Source: an uncultured Prevotella sp.
Lineage (GTDB): Bacteria > Bacteroidota > Bacteroidia > Bacteroidales > Bacteroidaceae
DNA length: 14,944 bases
Direction: 5' to 3'
Assembly (NCBI GenBank): GCA_900551985.1
Contig: URYG01000061.1
Span: 1 to 14,944 of the forward strand
Each line of letters begins with the position of its first letter. The stretch's first letter is position 1. A program made the position numbers and the translations under genes. This document shows, piece after piece, positions 1 to 7,447 of the stretch. A model generated the notes under the pieces. It searched no databases and was not told the origin of the DNA. It worked only from the letters and a program-made list of their open reading frames with translations.

Positions 1-55
1 GTTCCAAATCCCCCAAATGTTTTTTGTTAAAATGTTCCAAATCCCCCAAATGTTT
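1..55. repeat. Two direct copies of a 22-base repeat
   Basis: GTTCCAAATCCCCCAAATGT plus TT occurs at 1-22 and again, identically, at 34-55, a period of 33 bases. Because 33 is a multiple of three, both copies are read in the same plus-strand frame (codons from position 2), giving FQIPQMF twice and ending at TAA 62-64. That frame is open at the window edge, so this could be the repetitive C-terminal tail of a gene lying to the left, or a non-coding repeat that happens to be open. On the other strand the repeat is G-rich (TTTGGGGGATTTGG). The repeat is seen directly; its nature is not known. Confidence 0.8.
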
Positions 56-57
56 GA

Positions 58-213
58 CCCATAAATAATGCTTTGTCGTATCATCATGCTAAGTTGCTGA
101 ATGCTGACGAGAAGAAATTCTGCGTCACTTCGCTGAATATGATGAAGATGGATACAGACGATGAATATCTGCAGAATCTTCTGGGACTGACAGCTAATTC
201 TTTGAGAAAGTAG
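58..213 (+). pseudogene. Decayed gene tail, possibly from a regulator's HTH end
   Basis: An open frame runs from 58 to the TAG at 211-213 and encodes about 51 residues (…HHAKLLNADEKKFC…LGLTANSLRK). It has no good start, and the same frame is closed upstream by TGA at 55-57 and TAA at 28-30. The composition looks protein-like. The pattern 'LNADEKKFCV…LLGLTANSLRK' loosely resembles the LuxR-type helix-turn-helix at the C-terminus of Bacteroidetes TPR regulators (LTxxExxxC … LNIS…), which would normally continue past this stop. I read it as a fragment truncated at both ends next to the 22-base repeats. The family assignment is a weak resemblance only. It could also be chance. Confidence 0.4.
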
Positions 214-260
214 TAAGTTTTGGAGGTATAAACTGAGGAAAATGTGAAACACTCTCTCTT

Positions 261-286
261 AAAATATCGCTTATAAGCGATATTTT
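261..286. repeat. Perfect 26-bp palindrome
   Basis: The 26 bases starting AAAATATCGCTT are their own reverse complement with no mismatch and no loop, centred between 273 and 274. Symmetry stops at 260/287. The 3' arm ends in TTTT, so on the plus strand it could terminate transcription of whatever precedes it, and by symmetry also on the minus strand. It lies about 45 bp upstream of the lyase -7 box, so an operator bound by a dimeric regulator is the other reading. The palindrome is certain; its role is not. Confidence 0.75.
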
Positions 287-331
287 CTCTAAAATTATCA
301 TTTTTTAGACTTCGGTCTTGTCATATTTTCG

Positions 332-339
332 TAACTTTG
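332..339 (+). promoter_or_regulatory. Bacteroidetes -7 box for the lyase gene
   Basis: TAACTTTG matches the Bacteroidetes sigma-ABfr -7 consensus TAnnTTTG and lies 19 bases before the ATG at 359, which predicts a very short leader. No convincing -33 TTTG is found at the usual spacing. A small hairpin with a TTCG tetraloop (AGAC-TTCG-GTCT, 307-318) lies just upstream. The leader before the ATG is A-rich, as is usual in this phylum, without a Shine-Dalgarno motif. Confidence 0.65.
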
Positions 340-358
340 TACGCAAAAAATAAACGAT

Positions 359-2248
359 ATGACTAAGAAATTGATAATGATAATAGGCTTGGTGCTTTCA
401 TCCATGTTGATGAAAGCCCAGGCTTTTTTTTCGCCTTTCCCGAAGGCTGGTGATAAGTATTGGCAGAAACAGGTGCCGGTGGCGATGCGCAACGACTATA
501 TCCGGTTGGGCAATCTCTATCAGAAGAAACCTTGGAATGCCATCCCTACCGAAACTTTTGCCGAGTTCCGAACCAATGGTAACCGCACCCGATACGAGGA
601 GGCTAGCTTTGGCATCAGGAAGCAGTTTGTCTGTCTGGTCATGGCGGAAATCATGCAGGGCAGGGGACGGTTCCTGCCTTCTATCCGCAAGGGCTTGCAT
701 TATTTTATAGAGAAGGAAGCCTGGTGGGGAATCCCGGCACATTATCCGAAAGACCATCCTGAAAAGGATATCCAGCCGGTAGATCTCTTCAATGCTGAGA
801 CGGCAGGCATGCTTGCCTGGACCCTCTATATGCTGGAAGATGAAATCAACAGAAAGGAAAAGGGACTTTGCGACCAGGTGAAAAGTGAGATAGATCGCCG
901 ATTCCTGAAGCCGGTGTTGAATCAGCCGCAGGGCTGGAAGAACAATGCCAACAACTGGAATACCTGGATTACGAGTAATTGGTTGGAAACTGTGCTCATC
1001 TGCGAGCAGGATGCCAAGCAGCGCGATGCAGCCTTCAAGGGAGTGCAGCAATGCCTGCGAACCTTTATGAAGGGTTATCCGGATGATGGCGGTTGCGAGG
1101 AAGGTGTCAGCTACTGGGACTGTGCCGGAGCCTCGTTCTTCGAGTCGCTCTATTTCATGCAGTTTGCCCCTAAGCAGGCTGTCCTGACATTGACTGATGC
1201 TCAGAAAAAGAAGGTGGAGAACATGGGCAAATTCATCACTACGATGTATATCAACGACCTTACCTTCGTGAATTTCTCGGATGCCCAGGCTCAGAATGTT
1301 CCGAACATCAACATCCTCTTCCCATACGGAGCCTATCTCCAGAATGAGCAGATGATGCAGCTGGCGGCTTACGTGGGCAAGAAATATCAGTATTCCATCA
1401 AGCCTACAACGCTCTTCCTGAAATCAGGCAACTATCCGAAGCTGGGCAGGGAACTGATGCTCCTCTCCATGCTCCCGAAGTATCAGGCAACAGCGGCTGT
1501 GGAACCAAAGACGGAAGATGCCTATCTGGTAAATTCCCAGATTATGGTGGCGAGCAGCAAGAACTGGTTTGTGGCAGCGAAAGGCGGAAACAATGCCGAG
1601 AGCCATAACCACAATGACATCGGCAACTTCATCATCTACCACAACAATCAGCCGGTTGTCATCGACCTGGGTCGTGATACCTATACCTCGAAATCGTTCA
1701 GCAACCAGCGCTTTGAGCTGATGAACTGCCGTTCGGCTTATCACAACGTTCCCATCATCAATGGTCTGGAGCAGAAGGATGGCAAGAAATATCGTGCCGA
1801 CAAGGTGAGCCATGTCTTTGCAGATGGCGTTTCCTCCCTGTCGTTGAATCTCGAAAAGGCTTATACCGAAGGAGCGCATGTGGAGAAATGGCAGCGTACC
1901 ATCGCCCTGGACCGGGAGTACAACTGGGTAGAAGTAACCGAGCAGTACAAGCTCGATTCCCTGCAGATAGAGAAGGACCGACTGAACGGTCAGGTTTTCG
2001 ATAACCAGATTATCCTGATGGCGTATGGCAAGCCGGTGGTTCAGAAGGCTGGAAGAATCCTCCTTCAGGGCGGTATGGTTCGTCTGGAATATGATGCGCA
2101 GTATCTTTCGGTATCTGTAGAAAAGGTGCAGATGACGGATGGCATCATGAAGACGCAGTGGAAGGATAACATCTATCGCATCATTCTGCGTCTGAACGAT
2201 AACTACCCGATGGCAAAGATGAAATACCGGTTTGTAGGTATTCGATAA
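359..2248 (+). CDS. Heparinase II/III-type polysaccharide lyase, secreted
   Basis: A 629-residue protein with a Sec signal peptide (residues 1-22, hydrophobic core then AQA before FFSPF), so it is exported, probably to the periplasm. Residues about 60-380 look like the alpha/alpha-toroid domain of heparinase II/III-like lyases, with the conserved NNANNWNTW stretch at 195-203 and the DGGCEEGVSYW segment ending at W253. The rest is a beta-rich domain with SHNHND at 415-420. By analogy with PL12, PL15, PL17 and PL21 enzymes, an Asn in 195-201, Y252 and H416 or H418 are the likely neutralising, catalytic and metal or catalytic residues. These enzymes cleave uronic-acid glycans by beta-elimination. 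The exact PL family and substrate (glycosaminoglycan, alginate-like or other) cannot be fixed by eye. It has its own promoter and converges on the SusC/SusD operon. Confidence 0.88.
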   Translation: MTKKLIMIIGLVLSSMLMKAQAFFSPFPKAGDKYWQKQVPVAMRNDYIRLGNLYQKKPWNAIPTETFAEFRTNGNRTRYEEASFGIRKQFVCLVMAEIMQGRGRFLPSIRKGLHYFIEKEAWWGIPAHYPKDHPEKDIQPVDLFNAETAGMLAWTLYMLEDEINRKEKGLCDQVKSEIDRRFLKPVLNQPQGWKNNANNWNTWITSNWLETVLICEQDAKQRDAAFKGVQQCLRTFMKGYPDDGGCEEGVSYWDCAGASFFESLYFMQFAPKQAVLTLTDAQKKKVENMGKFITTMYINDLTFVNFSDAQAQNVPNINILFPYGAYLQNEQMMQLAAYVGKKYQYSIKPTTLFLKSGNYPKLGRELMLLSMLPKYQATAAVEPKTEDAYLVNSQIMVASSKNWFVAAKGGNNAESHNHNDIGNFIIYHNNQPVVIDLGRDTYTSKSFSNQRFELMNCRSAYHNVPIINGLEQKDGKKYRADKVSHVFADGVSSLSLNLEKAYTEGAHVEKWQRTIALDREYNWVEVTEQYKLDSLQIEKDRLNGQVFDNQIILMAYGKPVVQKAGRILLQGGMVRLEYDAQYLSVSVEKVQMTDGIMKTQWKDNIYRIILRLNDNYPMAKMKYRFVGIR

Positions 2249-2264
2249 AATTCGTTTGTATAAG

Positions 2265-2310
2265 AATATAAAAAACGCTCACAACCCAGGTTGCGAGCGT
2301 TTTTTATATT
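2265..2310. terminator. Two-way intrinsic terminator
   Basis: A 16-bp arm at 2265-2280 pairs perfectly with 2295-2310. After one A/C mismatch a further 5 bp (CAACC with GGTTG) continue the stem to a 2-base loop. The core CGCTC/GAGCG is flanked by A6 on the left and T6 on the right, so it works as a hairpin plus T-run on both strands. It sits between the convergent stops of the lyase (2248) and SusD (2332) and would serve both. Confidence 0.93.
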
Positions 2311-2331
2311 CAGTTTATCTGTCGGGAATCA

Positions 2332-3882
2332 TTAATCCCATTCAGGATTCTGCTTCAAGACACCCTGTGACAAGTCGATTTCCTTCAGAGGAATAGCCCA
2401 GAGGTAATCGCGGTTAGGATTGAACTTGCGAGTCTCTATCAGAATCTTCTTTCCGTCAGGATCGATGCCATAAACAGGCTTGGTAACATCCTTCTCCGTA
2501 GTTCTGTAGCTGCGGGTATCGAAGAGATGGATTCCCTCGAATGCCAATTCCAGACGGCGCTCCAGGCGGATGGCATCGCGCATCTGATCCTTGCTGAGAC
2601 CCTCTTCCAAACCAGGAAGGTTCACACGCTGGCGAACCTGGTTCACTGCATCATAAACCTTGGCATCTGGAGCTGAAAGGTTCTCATTGCGAGCCTCGGC
2701 ATAAGTGAGCAGCACCTCAGCATAGCGGATGTAGATGAAGTTGGTCCAGTCGTAATTCTGGATTCCATAGTTGTCTGGATTGATGTACTTGCGCATGCTG
2801 TATCCGGTACGGGTATGGCTACCGTCACCCATATACTTATTGTTGAAAGTCATCGGACCGCAGGTGGTTCCTGGCCAGAAGATAGAGTAAGCCAGTCGTG
2901 GATCGCGGTTCTCGAATGGCTTGGCTGGGTCGTAGAGTGGTGACTCTGCGATAGACTTACCATCGGTACATGGATAAGCATCCACCATATCCTGTGTAGG
3001 TGACAATGCCTCCCAACCACCAAAGTCGCAAGGCGAGAAGAACAGGCCGATCACACTACCCTCGTTACCATTCTTAGGATTCTCGACATACTCACGGTCG
3101 AAGAGAATCTCGTTGCAGGTTTCTGCTACAGGCTGGAACAAGTCGCCATAGTTAGGGTACAGACCAAACTTACCGGTCTGCATCACCTGCTCGGCTGCAG
3201 CTTCAGCCACATCATACTTGTGGTTGTAGAATGCCATACGAGCCTTCAGGGCGTAGCAAGCTCCGGCACTAGCCTTACCATGGTCGGCAGCAGTACGGAT
3301 TTCAGGCAGATTAGGAGCCGCCTTATCCAGCAGCTTCACAACATATTCGTAGGTCTCTTCAGCAGAACTGCGTGCCGGAAGCTTTTCGTTCAACTGCAGC
3401 GGATGATCCAGGATAGGCACGCCGCCCATATACTTCCACAGGTTGTGGTAAGCGAAAGCTTCGAGGAACTGCACCTCGGCAGTAAGCTGTGCCTTCTCCT
3501 TCTCGTTCATGGAAACTTCTCCGATGTGCTCGTAGAAGATCAGGCAGCGGCGGATGGTCTCGTAAGCTGCCTGCCAGAGCTGCAGGAAGTGAGGGTTGCT
3601 CGATACGGCTGTACCGGCAGACAAAACTCCCTGCTCAGCACCAACGTGTACAGGAATGGCATTGTCTGTATAGCAGTCGGTCATGATCGTATGGTTCTCC
3701 GGCTCTATCAGATAGAGGTAGATACCTGTTGCATATTTGGTTGCATCATCTGCAGTCTTCCAGAAAGATACGTCAGACAGCTGGTCTTTTGGGTTTCTCT
3801 CCAGGAAGCTATCGTTGCAAGAACTCAATCCCAGACCGCAGGCAAGGATCAGTCCACTCAAAAAATGATATTTCAATTTCAT
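2332..3882 (-). CDS. SusD/RagB-family glycan-binding outer-membrane lipoprotein
   Basis: A 516-residue protein with a lipoprotein signal peptide and lipobox LSSC, so the lipidated residue is C22. It then opens with the typical SusD start (NDSFLERNPKDQLSD, SFW, YATGIY) and a helical TPR-like body. The C-terminus has the RagB/SusD signature: RLERRLELAFEGIHLFDTRSY, then FNPNRDYLWAIPLKEIDLSQGVLKQNPEWD. SusD-like proteins sit on the cell surface, bind the oligosaccharide and act as a lid on the SusC barrel. It begins 13 bases after the stop of the SusC gene in the same direction, so the two are cotranscribed. It carries the usual length and has no visible damage. Ligand specificity cannot be read from the sequence. 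Confidence 0.96.
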   Translation of the reverse strand: MKLKYHFLSGLILACGLGLSSCNDSFLERNPKDQLSDVSFWKTADDATKYATGIYLYLIEPENHTIMTDCYTDNAIPVHVGAEQGVLSAGTAVSSNPHFLQLWQAAYETIRRCLIFYEHIGEVSMNEKEKAQLTAEVQFLEAFAYHNLWKYMGGVPILDHPLQLNEKLPARSSAEETYEYVVKLLDKAAPNLPEIRTAADHGKASAGACYALKARMAFYNHKYDVAEAAAEQVMQTGKFGLYPNYGDLFQPVAETCNEILFDREYVENPKNGNEGSVIGLFFSPCDFGGWEALSPTQDMVDAYPCTDGKSIAESPLYDPAKPFENRDPRLAYSIFWPGTTCGPMTFNNKYMGDGSHTRTGYSMRKYINPDNYGIQNYDWTNFIYIRYAEVLLTYAEARNENLSAPDAKVYDAVNQVRQRVNLPGLEEGLSKDQMRDAIRLERRLELAFEGIHLFDTRSYRTTEKDVTKPVYGIDPDGKKILIETRKFNPNRDYLWAIPLKEIDLSQGVLKQNPEWD

Positions 3883-3895
3883 AATCTACTCGTTT

Positions 3896-6800
3896 TTAAA
3901 AGGTTACATTAACTCCGAATGAATAATTTCTTGTAAGAGGATAGTAGTTGCCTGATACTGCCTCTGGATCTACGCCGTCGAAGCTGGTGATGGTAAACAG
4001 GTTGTCGATACTACTGTATATTCTCAATCGGCTAATGCCATATTTGGATGTCAGCTGCTTAGGAAGGGTATAACCCACCTGCAGGTTTCTCAACTTGGCA
4101 TAAGATGCATCCTGAACCCAGAAGCTGGAAGTTACTCGGTTCTTGGAATCCTTCATTGACAAGCGTGGATAAGCGGCATTCGGATTAGGATTGCTCTCGG
4201 TCCAGCGGTTCATGTGAATATCGGTCACCTTACCACCATTGTAGAATGCATATCTGATTTCTGACACAGGCATTCCCTTTACGTCGGCTGCACCCTGGAG
4301 CAAGGCACTCATGTCGAAGTCCTTATACTGAACAGAGAAGTTCAGACCGAAGTTGATCTTTGGGAAGTAAGAACCCAATACCTTACGGTCGCGGCTATCT
4401 ACTGATCCGGAATCATCCAGGTCGCGATACTTCAGGTCGCCAGGCAGAGGTGTTCCGGTTGACTGAGGAACATGATTCTTCACGTCGGCTTCATCCTTGA
4501 AGATGCCATCGCATACGTAGCCATAGTAAGCCCACAGTGGATCACCTACCGACTGTCCTGGAGTGTCACCACCCTTCAGGTCGAGAATCTTGGTAGATAC
4601 ACGGCTGAAGTTGGCGCCTACATTATAGGTCCAGTCACCGATGCGGTTGTTATGACCCACCTGCACCTCGAAACCGGAGTTGCGAACCTTTCCGGCATTC
4701 TGCATAGGAGCACCTACACCCAGTGTATAAGGGATAGGCAACTTCAGGAGGATGTCGCGGGTTTCCTTATGGAAATAGTCGAAGCCGAAGGTCAGCTTGT
4801 TGCCCAGGAAGGTGGCATCGATACCGAAGTCGTACTGGCTGGTCTTCTCCCAGGTCAAGTCTCTGTTAGCCAGCGTGCTGGAGATGGAAATACCTGGATA
4901 CAGGGTGTTGCCGAAGCTGTAGTCGTAACCATACTCGTAGGTAGTCTGGTAAGGATAGTTAGAGCTTACGGTGTCCTGGTTACCCAGGAGACCCCATGAA
5001 CCGCGGAGCTTCAGGTTATCTACCCAAGAAACATTAAACCAGGATTCCTCTGAGATTCTCCATCCTACAGAGAATGATGGGAAGGCACCGAAGCGCTTGT
5101 TCTTTGGGAAACGGGATGTTCCGTCATAGCGCAGGTTTGCCTCGAACAGGTAACGGTCGTCGTATGAATAGTTCAAGCGGCCGAATACGGAACGCAGAGA
5201 GTATTCTGTCTCTGTACCGTAAGTGGTCTGAGTGGTCACCTCACCGGCATTGATCTGGTCGAGTGTATTTGAGTTAGGCAGGTTCTTTCGTGAAGCCTGC
5301 AGGTAGCGCATCTGGTTGTAAATCTGAGAGTAACCCAGCAATGCGCCTACGGTATGCTTACCGAAGGTCTTGTTGTAGTCCAGGTATGCCTGGAGGTTCA
5401 GTTCCACCTTCTTGGCATCATACTCTGTCAGCTGGTTCTGGGTAGTCTTGACAGGAGTATCTGAATCTGCTGTGTAGAAACTCTGGGTATATAAATGGGT
5501 AGGATTATCCAGCAGGTTGAATGTGGTGGCAGCAATACCACGCAACTTCAATCCGTCGATGATGTCGAGATCCATTCCCAGGCTACCCTGGAAGTTGTTG
5601 TTGATCTGCTTGCTGGTTCCGCCGTTTCGGGCAGAAGCTACAGAGTTATGCTCGTTCTTGAACAGGGCGTAGTTGCCGTTCTTGAACTGGATAGGAGTAA
5701 CCGGAGTCTCGCGGAATGCGTAGTGCATCAGGTTGTCGATGCCCTCGGCAGGAGCTGTCATCTCGCTGCGATATACTGCCATGTTGGTAGTAACCTTCAG
5801 ACGCTTGTTGATGTAAGCCTCCAGGTTGGCACGTACATTGAACTTATTATAGTTGGTATTCTCAATCAAACCATCCTTGTCGTGGTAGTTGAAAGCCAGA
5901 GAGTAGGTAATCTTGTCGCTACCGCCCTTGATGCTCAGGTGATGGTTGTGGAAGAGTCCGTTCTCGCTCAGCAAGGTACCCAACCAGTCGGAGTTGGCAT
6001 AATGATCCGGGTCAGAACCATCCTTGAATTTCTTCAGGGCTTCCTGACTGTAAGGCTCGTTCAATCCGTCGTTTCTGTATGCTTCGTTCATCAGGGTGGC
6101 ATAGTCGTATGAATCGAGGAACTTAGGCATTCGTGTTGCACTCTGCCAACCTACGTATCCGTCATAGGAAACGATGGCGCGGCCACGTGAGCCCTTCTTG
6201 GTGGTAATCAGAATCACACCATTTGCCGCACGCACACCATAGATGGCAGAAGCCGCAGCATCCTTCAGGATAGAGATGTTCTCGATATCGTTAGGATCCA
6301 CGCTGCTCATGGTAGATTCCACACCGTCGATGACAACCATCGCACTGGCATTACCCATGGTTCCGAGACCACGGACACGCAGCAGACCGCTGTCAGCACC
6401 CGGCTGACCGCTGTTCTGGATAACGGTAACACCCGGCATCTGACCAGCCAGCATGTTGGTTACGTTGGCGCTGGTACGGTTGACCAGCTTGTCTGATGAA
6501 ATGGTGGCAATGGCTCCTGTGAGGTTTACCTTCTTCTGAGTACCATAACCTACAACTACGATTTCTTCGATAGCTTCGGTATCTTCCTTCAATTCGATGT
6601 TGTACTCATTGGTAGAGCCTACGGTTACCAGGATGTCTTTGAAACCGATATAGGAAATCTTGAGTTTTACACCCGGACGTGCATTCAGAGTGAAATGACC
6701 GTCCAGATCGGTGATGGCAGCATTGGTAGTACCCACTTCGAGCACGGTTGCACCAATCACAGGCACACCATGGCTATCGGTTATGGTACCCGAAATCTGC

Positions 6801-6952
6801 TTGCCTTTCTGCTGGGTAGCCAGTTCAGTTGCAGTAGATGCATTTGAAGGCATCGGAAAAGCGATTCCACCCAAAAAGAGCATACACGCACACAGAGAAT
6901 AGCTTCTGAGAAGCCTTAAATTCTCCTTCTGTTTTTTCTTCTCGTTCTTCAT
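3896..6952 (-). CDS. SusC/RagA-family TonB-dependent transporter
   Basis: A 1018-residue outer-membrane transporter. A signal peptide (about 1-38, ending SNA before ST) is followed by a carboxypeptidase-regulatory-like domain (about 50-125, ISGTITDSHGVPVIGATV … GHFTLNA), a TonB-box region (IEEIVVVGYGTQKK, 128-141), the plug domain (about 142-254, with LLRVRGLG, DGVES, ISILKDAAASAIYGVRAANG) and a long 22-strand-type beta barrel ending in the terminal aromatic VNVTF. It imports oligosaccharides bound by its SusD partner using TonB energy. It is the first gene of the susC-susD operon and has a leader of about 150 bases from the predicted -7 box. The protein is intact. Substrate is unknown; the nearby lyase suggests an acidic glycan. 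Confidence 0.97.
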   Translation of the reverse strand: MKNEKKKQKENLRLLRSYSLCACMLFLGGIAFPMPSNASTATELATQQKGKQISGTITDSHGVPVIGATVLEVGTTNAAITDLDGHFTLNARPGVKLKISYIGFKDILVTVGSTNEYNIELKEDTEAIEEIVVVGYGTQKKVNLTGAIATISSDKLVNRTSANVTNMLAGQMPGVTVIQNSGQPGADSGLLRVRGLGTMGNASAMVVIDGVESTMSSVDPNDIENISILKDAAASAIYGVRAANGVILITTKKGSRGRAIVSYDGYVGWQSATRMPKFLDSYDYATLMNEAYRNDGLNEPYSQEALKKFKDGSDPDHYANSDWLGTLLSENGLFHNHHLSIKGGSDKITYSLAFNYHDKDGLIENTNYNKFNVRANLEAYINKRLKVTTNMAVYRSEMTAPAEGIDNLMHYAFRETPVTPIQFKNGNYALFKNEHNSVASARNGGTSKQINNNFQGSLGMDLDIIDGLKLRGIAATTFNLLDNPTHLYTQSFYTADSDTPVKTTQNQLTEYDAKKVELNLQAYLDYNKTFGKHTVGALLGYSQIYNQMRYLQASRKNLPNSNTLDQINAGEVTTQTTYGTETEYSLRSVFGRLNYSYDDRYLFEANLRYDGTSRFPKNKRFGAFPSFSVGWRISEESWFNVSWVDNLKLRGSWGLLGNQDTVSSNYPYQTTYEYGYDYSFGNTLYPGISISSTLANRDLTWEKTSQYDFGIDATFLGNKLTFGFDYFHKETRDILLKLPIPYTLGVGAPMQNAGKVRNSGFEVQVGHNNRIGDWTYNVGANFSRVSTKILDLKGGDTPGQSVGDPLWAYYGYVCDGIFKDEADVKNHVPQSTGTPLPGDLKYRDLDDSGSVDSRDRKVLGSYFPKINFGLNFSVQYKDFDMSALLQGAADVKGMPVSEIRYAFYNGGKVTDIHMNRWTESNPNPNAAYPRLSMKDSKNRVTSSFWVQDASYAKLRNLQVGYTLPKQLTSKYGISRLRIYSSIDNLFTITSFDGVDPEAVSGNYYPLTRNYSFGVNVTF

Positions 6953-7110
6953 ATCATAAAGTTTAGAGTTTTTAGAGCCCCTTTTTATTAGGACTGCAAA
7001 ATTGTTATATTATAGATAGGTAAAATTTGAACCAGTGAGGGCTGATCATAACAAGTCGTTTAGAGATGTAGGTCTGTCCTTCGTGGTTTTTAATTTTGTT
7101 TAAGTGGGGG
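6953..7110 (-). other. Long 5' leader of the susC-susD operon
   Basis: If transcription starts just after the -7 box at 7111-7118, the susC mRNA has a leader of about 150 bases, much longer than the leaders of the other genes here. It is AT-rich, holds no ORF of note and has no strong hairpin that I can find. A second weak -7-like site (CAATTTTG, minus strand, 6996-7003) followed by CAG lies about 45 bases before the ATG and could be a proximal start. Long susC leaders are known targets of PUL-associated small RNAs in Bacteroides. I see no clear antisense promoter here. Confidence 0.4.
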
Positions 7111-7118
7111 CAAATATA
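7111..7118 (-). promoter_or_regulatory. -7 box of the susC-susD promoter
   Basis: Read on the minus strand this is TATATTTG, a full match to TAnnTTTG, followed by GCCCCC. No clear -33 TTTG is seen at 19-21 bases upstream; that position lies in the A-rich part of the element at 7128-7158. Absence of a good -33 fits a promoter that depends on an activator such as the HTCS. Confidence 0.6.
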
Positions 7119-7127
7119 CACAAAACT

Positions 7128-7158
7128 TTCGTTCTTTTTGCATTTTTATGTAGAAAAA
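7128..7158 (-). promoter_or_regulatory. Candidate HTCS-binding element, susC copy 1
   Basis: On the minus strand this 31-base stretch begins TTTTTCT and ends AAAAAGAACGAA, 9 bases before the -7 box. The same two blocks, with a spacing one base longer, occur at 13310-13341 upstream of the second susC. HTCS regulators usually bind just upstream of the susC -33 region, and the regulator gene lies between these two sites. Binding is inferred. Confidence 0.45.
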
Positions 7159-7258
7159 GTCTTTGAATCGGCTATATTTAACGTTTGATAACATCAAAGT
7201 GTCAAGGAAACCCACGAAAAGAGTATTTCCTGCACGAGCAACATGTTTTTATCATTAG

Positions 7259-7360
7259 GGAAAATCTTCGTTCAAAAGCTTTGAATGTATGTTCAACGTC
7301 GCTGAACGTGCGTTCAAAGCTTTTGAACGGCGGTTCAACGTCGCTGAACGGAGATTTTCC
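7259..7360. repeat. Array of four palindromes at 21-bp period, flanked by inverted arms
   Basis: Four 17-bp units of the form GTTCA-N7-TGAAC start at 7270, 7291, 7312 and 7333, exactly 21 bp apart with 4-bp spacers. Units 2 and 4 are identical (GTTCAACGTCGCTGAAC). Units 1 and 3 are reverse complements of each other over CGTTCAAAAGCTTTGAA (17 bp); unit 1 ends TGAAT instead of TGAAC. The array is bracketed by GGAAAATCT (7259-7267) and AGATTTTCC (7352-7360), and the outer 16-bp arms pair with one mismatch. It lies downstream of the ATPase stop and upstream of the susC promoter, so it could end ATPase transcription, bind a repeated dimer, or be a dispersed genomic repeat. The remaining DNA at 7159-7258 and 7361-7447 shows no gene or motif I recognise. 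Confidence 0.85.
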
Positions 7361-7447
7361 TTTGTCTCTGCAACTTTTTCCTCTAGGCTTTAGAAGTTGT
7401 CAGATACTAGCATCGGGTTTCTTCCTGAAATGTGCAGAGTTTATGCC

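Noticed and set aside
398..1051. Minus-strand open frame of 217 codons opposite the lyase gene
   Set aside because: Its residues show no family pattern, while the plus-strand frame has a signal peptide and lyase motifs throughout. It is a shadow frame.
7091..7098. TAATTTTG on the plus strand as a promoter for an antisense RNA
   Set aside because: It matches the -7 consensus but has no -33 TTG/TTTG at the right distance and would transcribe away from the susC leader into the repeat array. AT-rich DNA gives such matches by chance.
7259..7360. CRISPR array at the four-palindrome cluster
   Set aside because: Spacers are only 4 bp and the units are palindromes in two forms; no cas genes are present.
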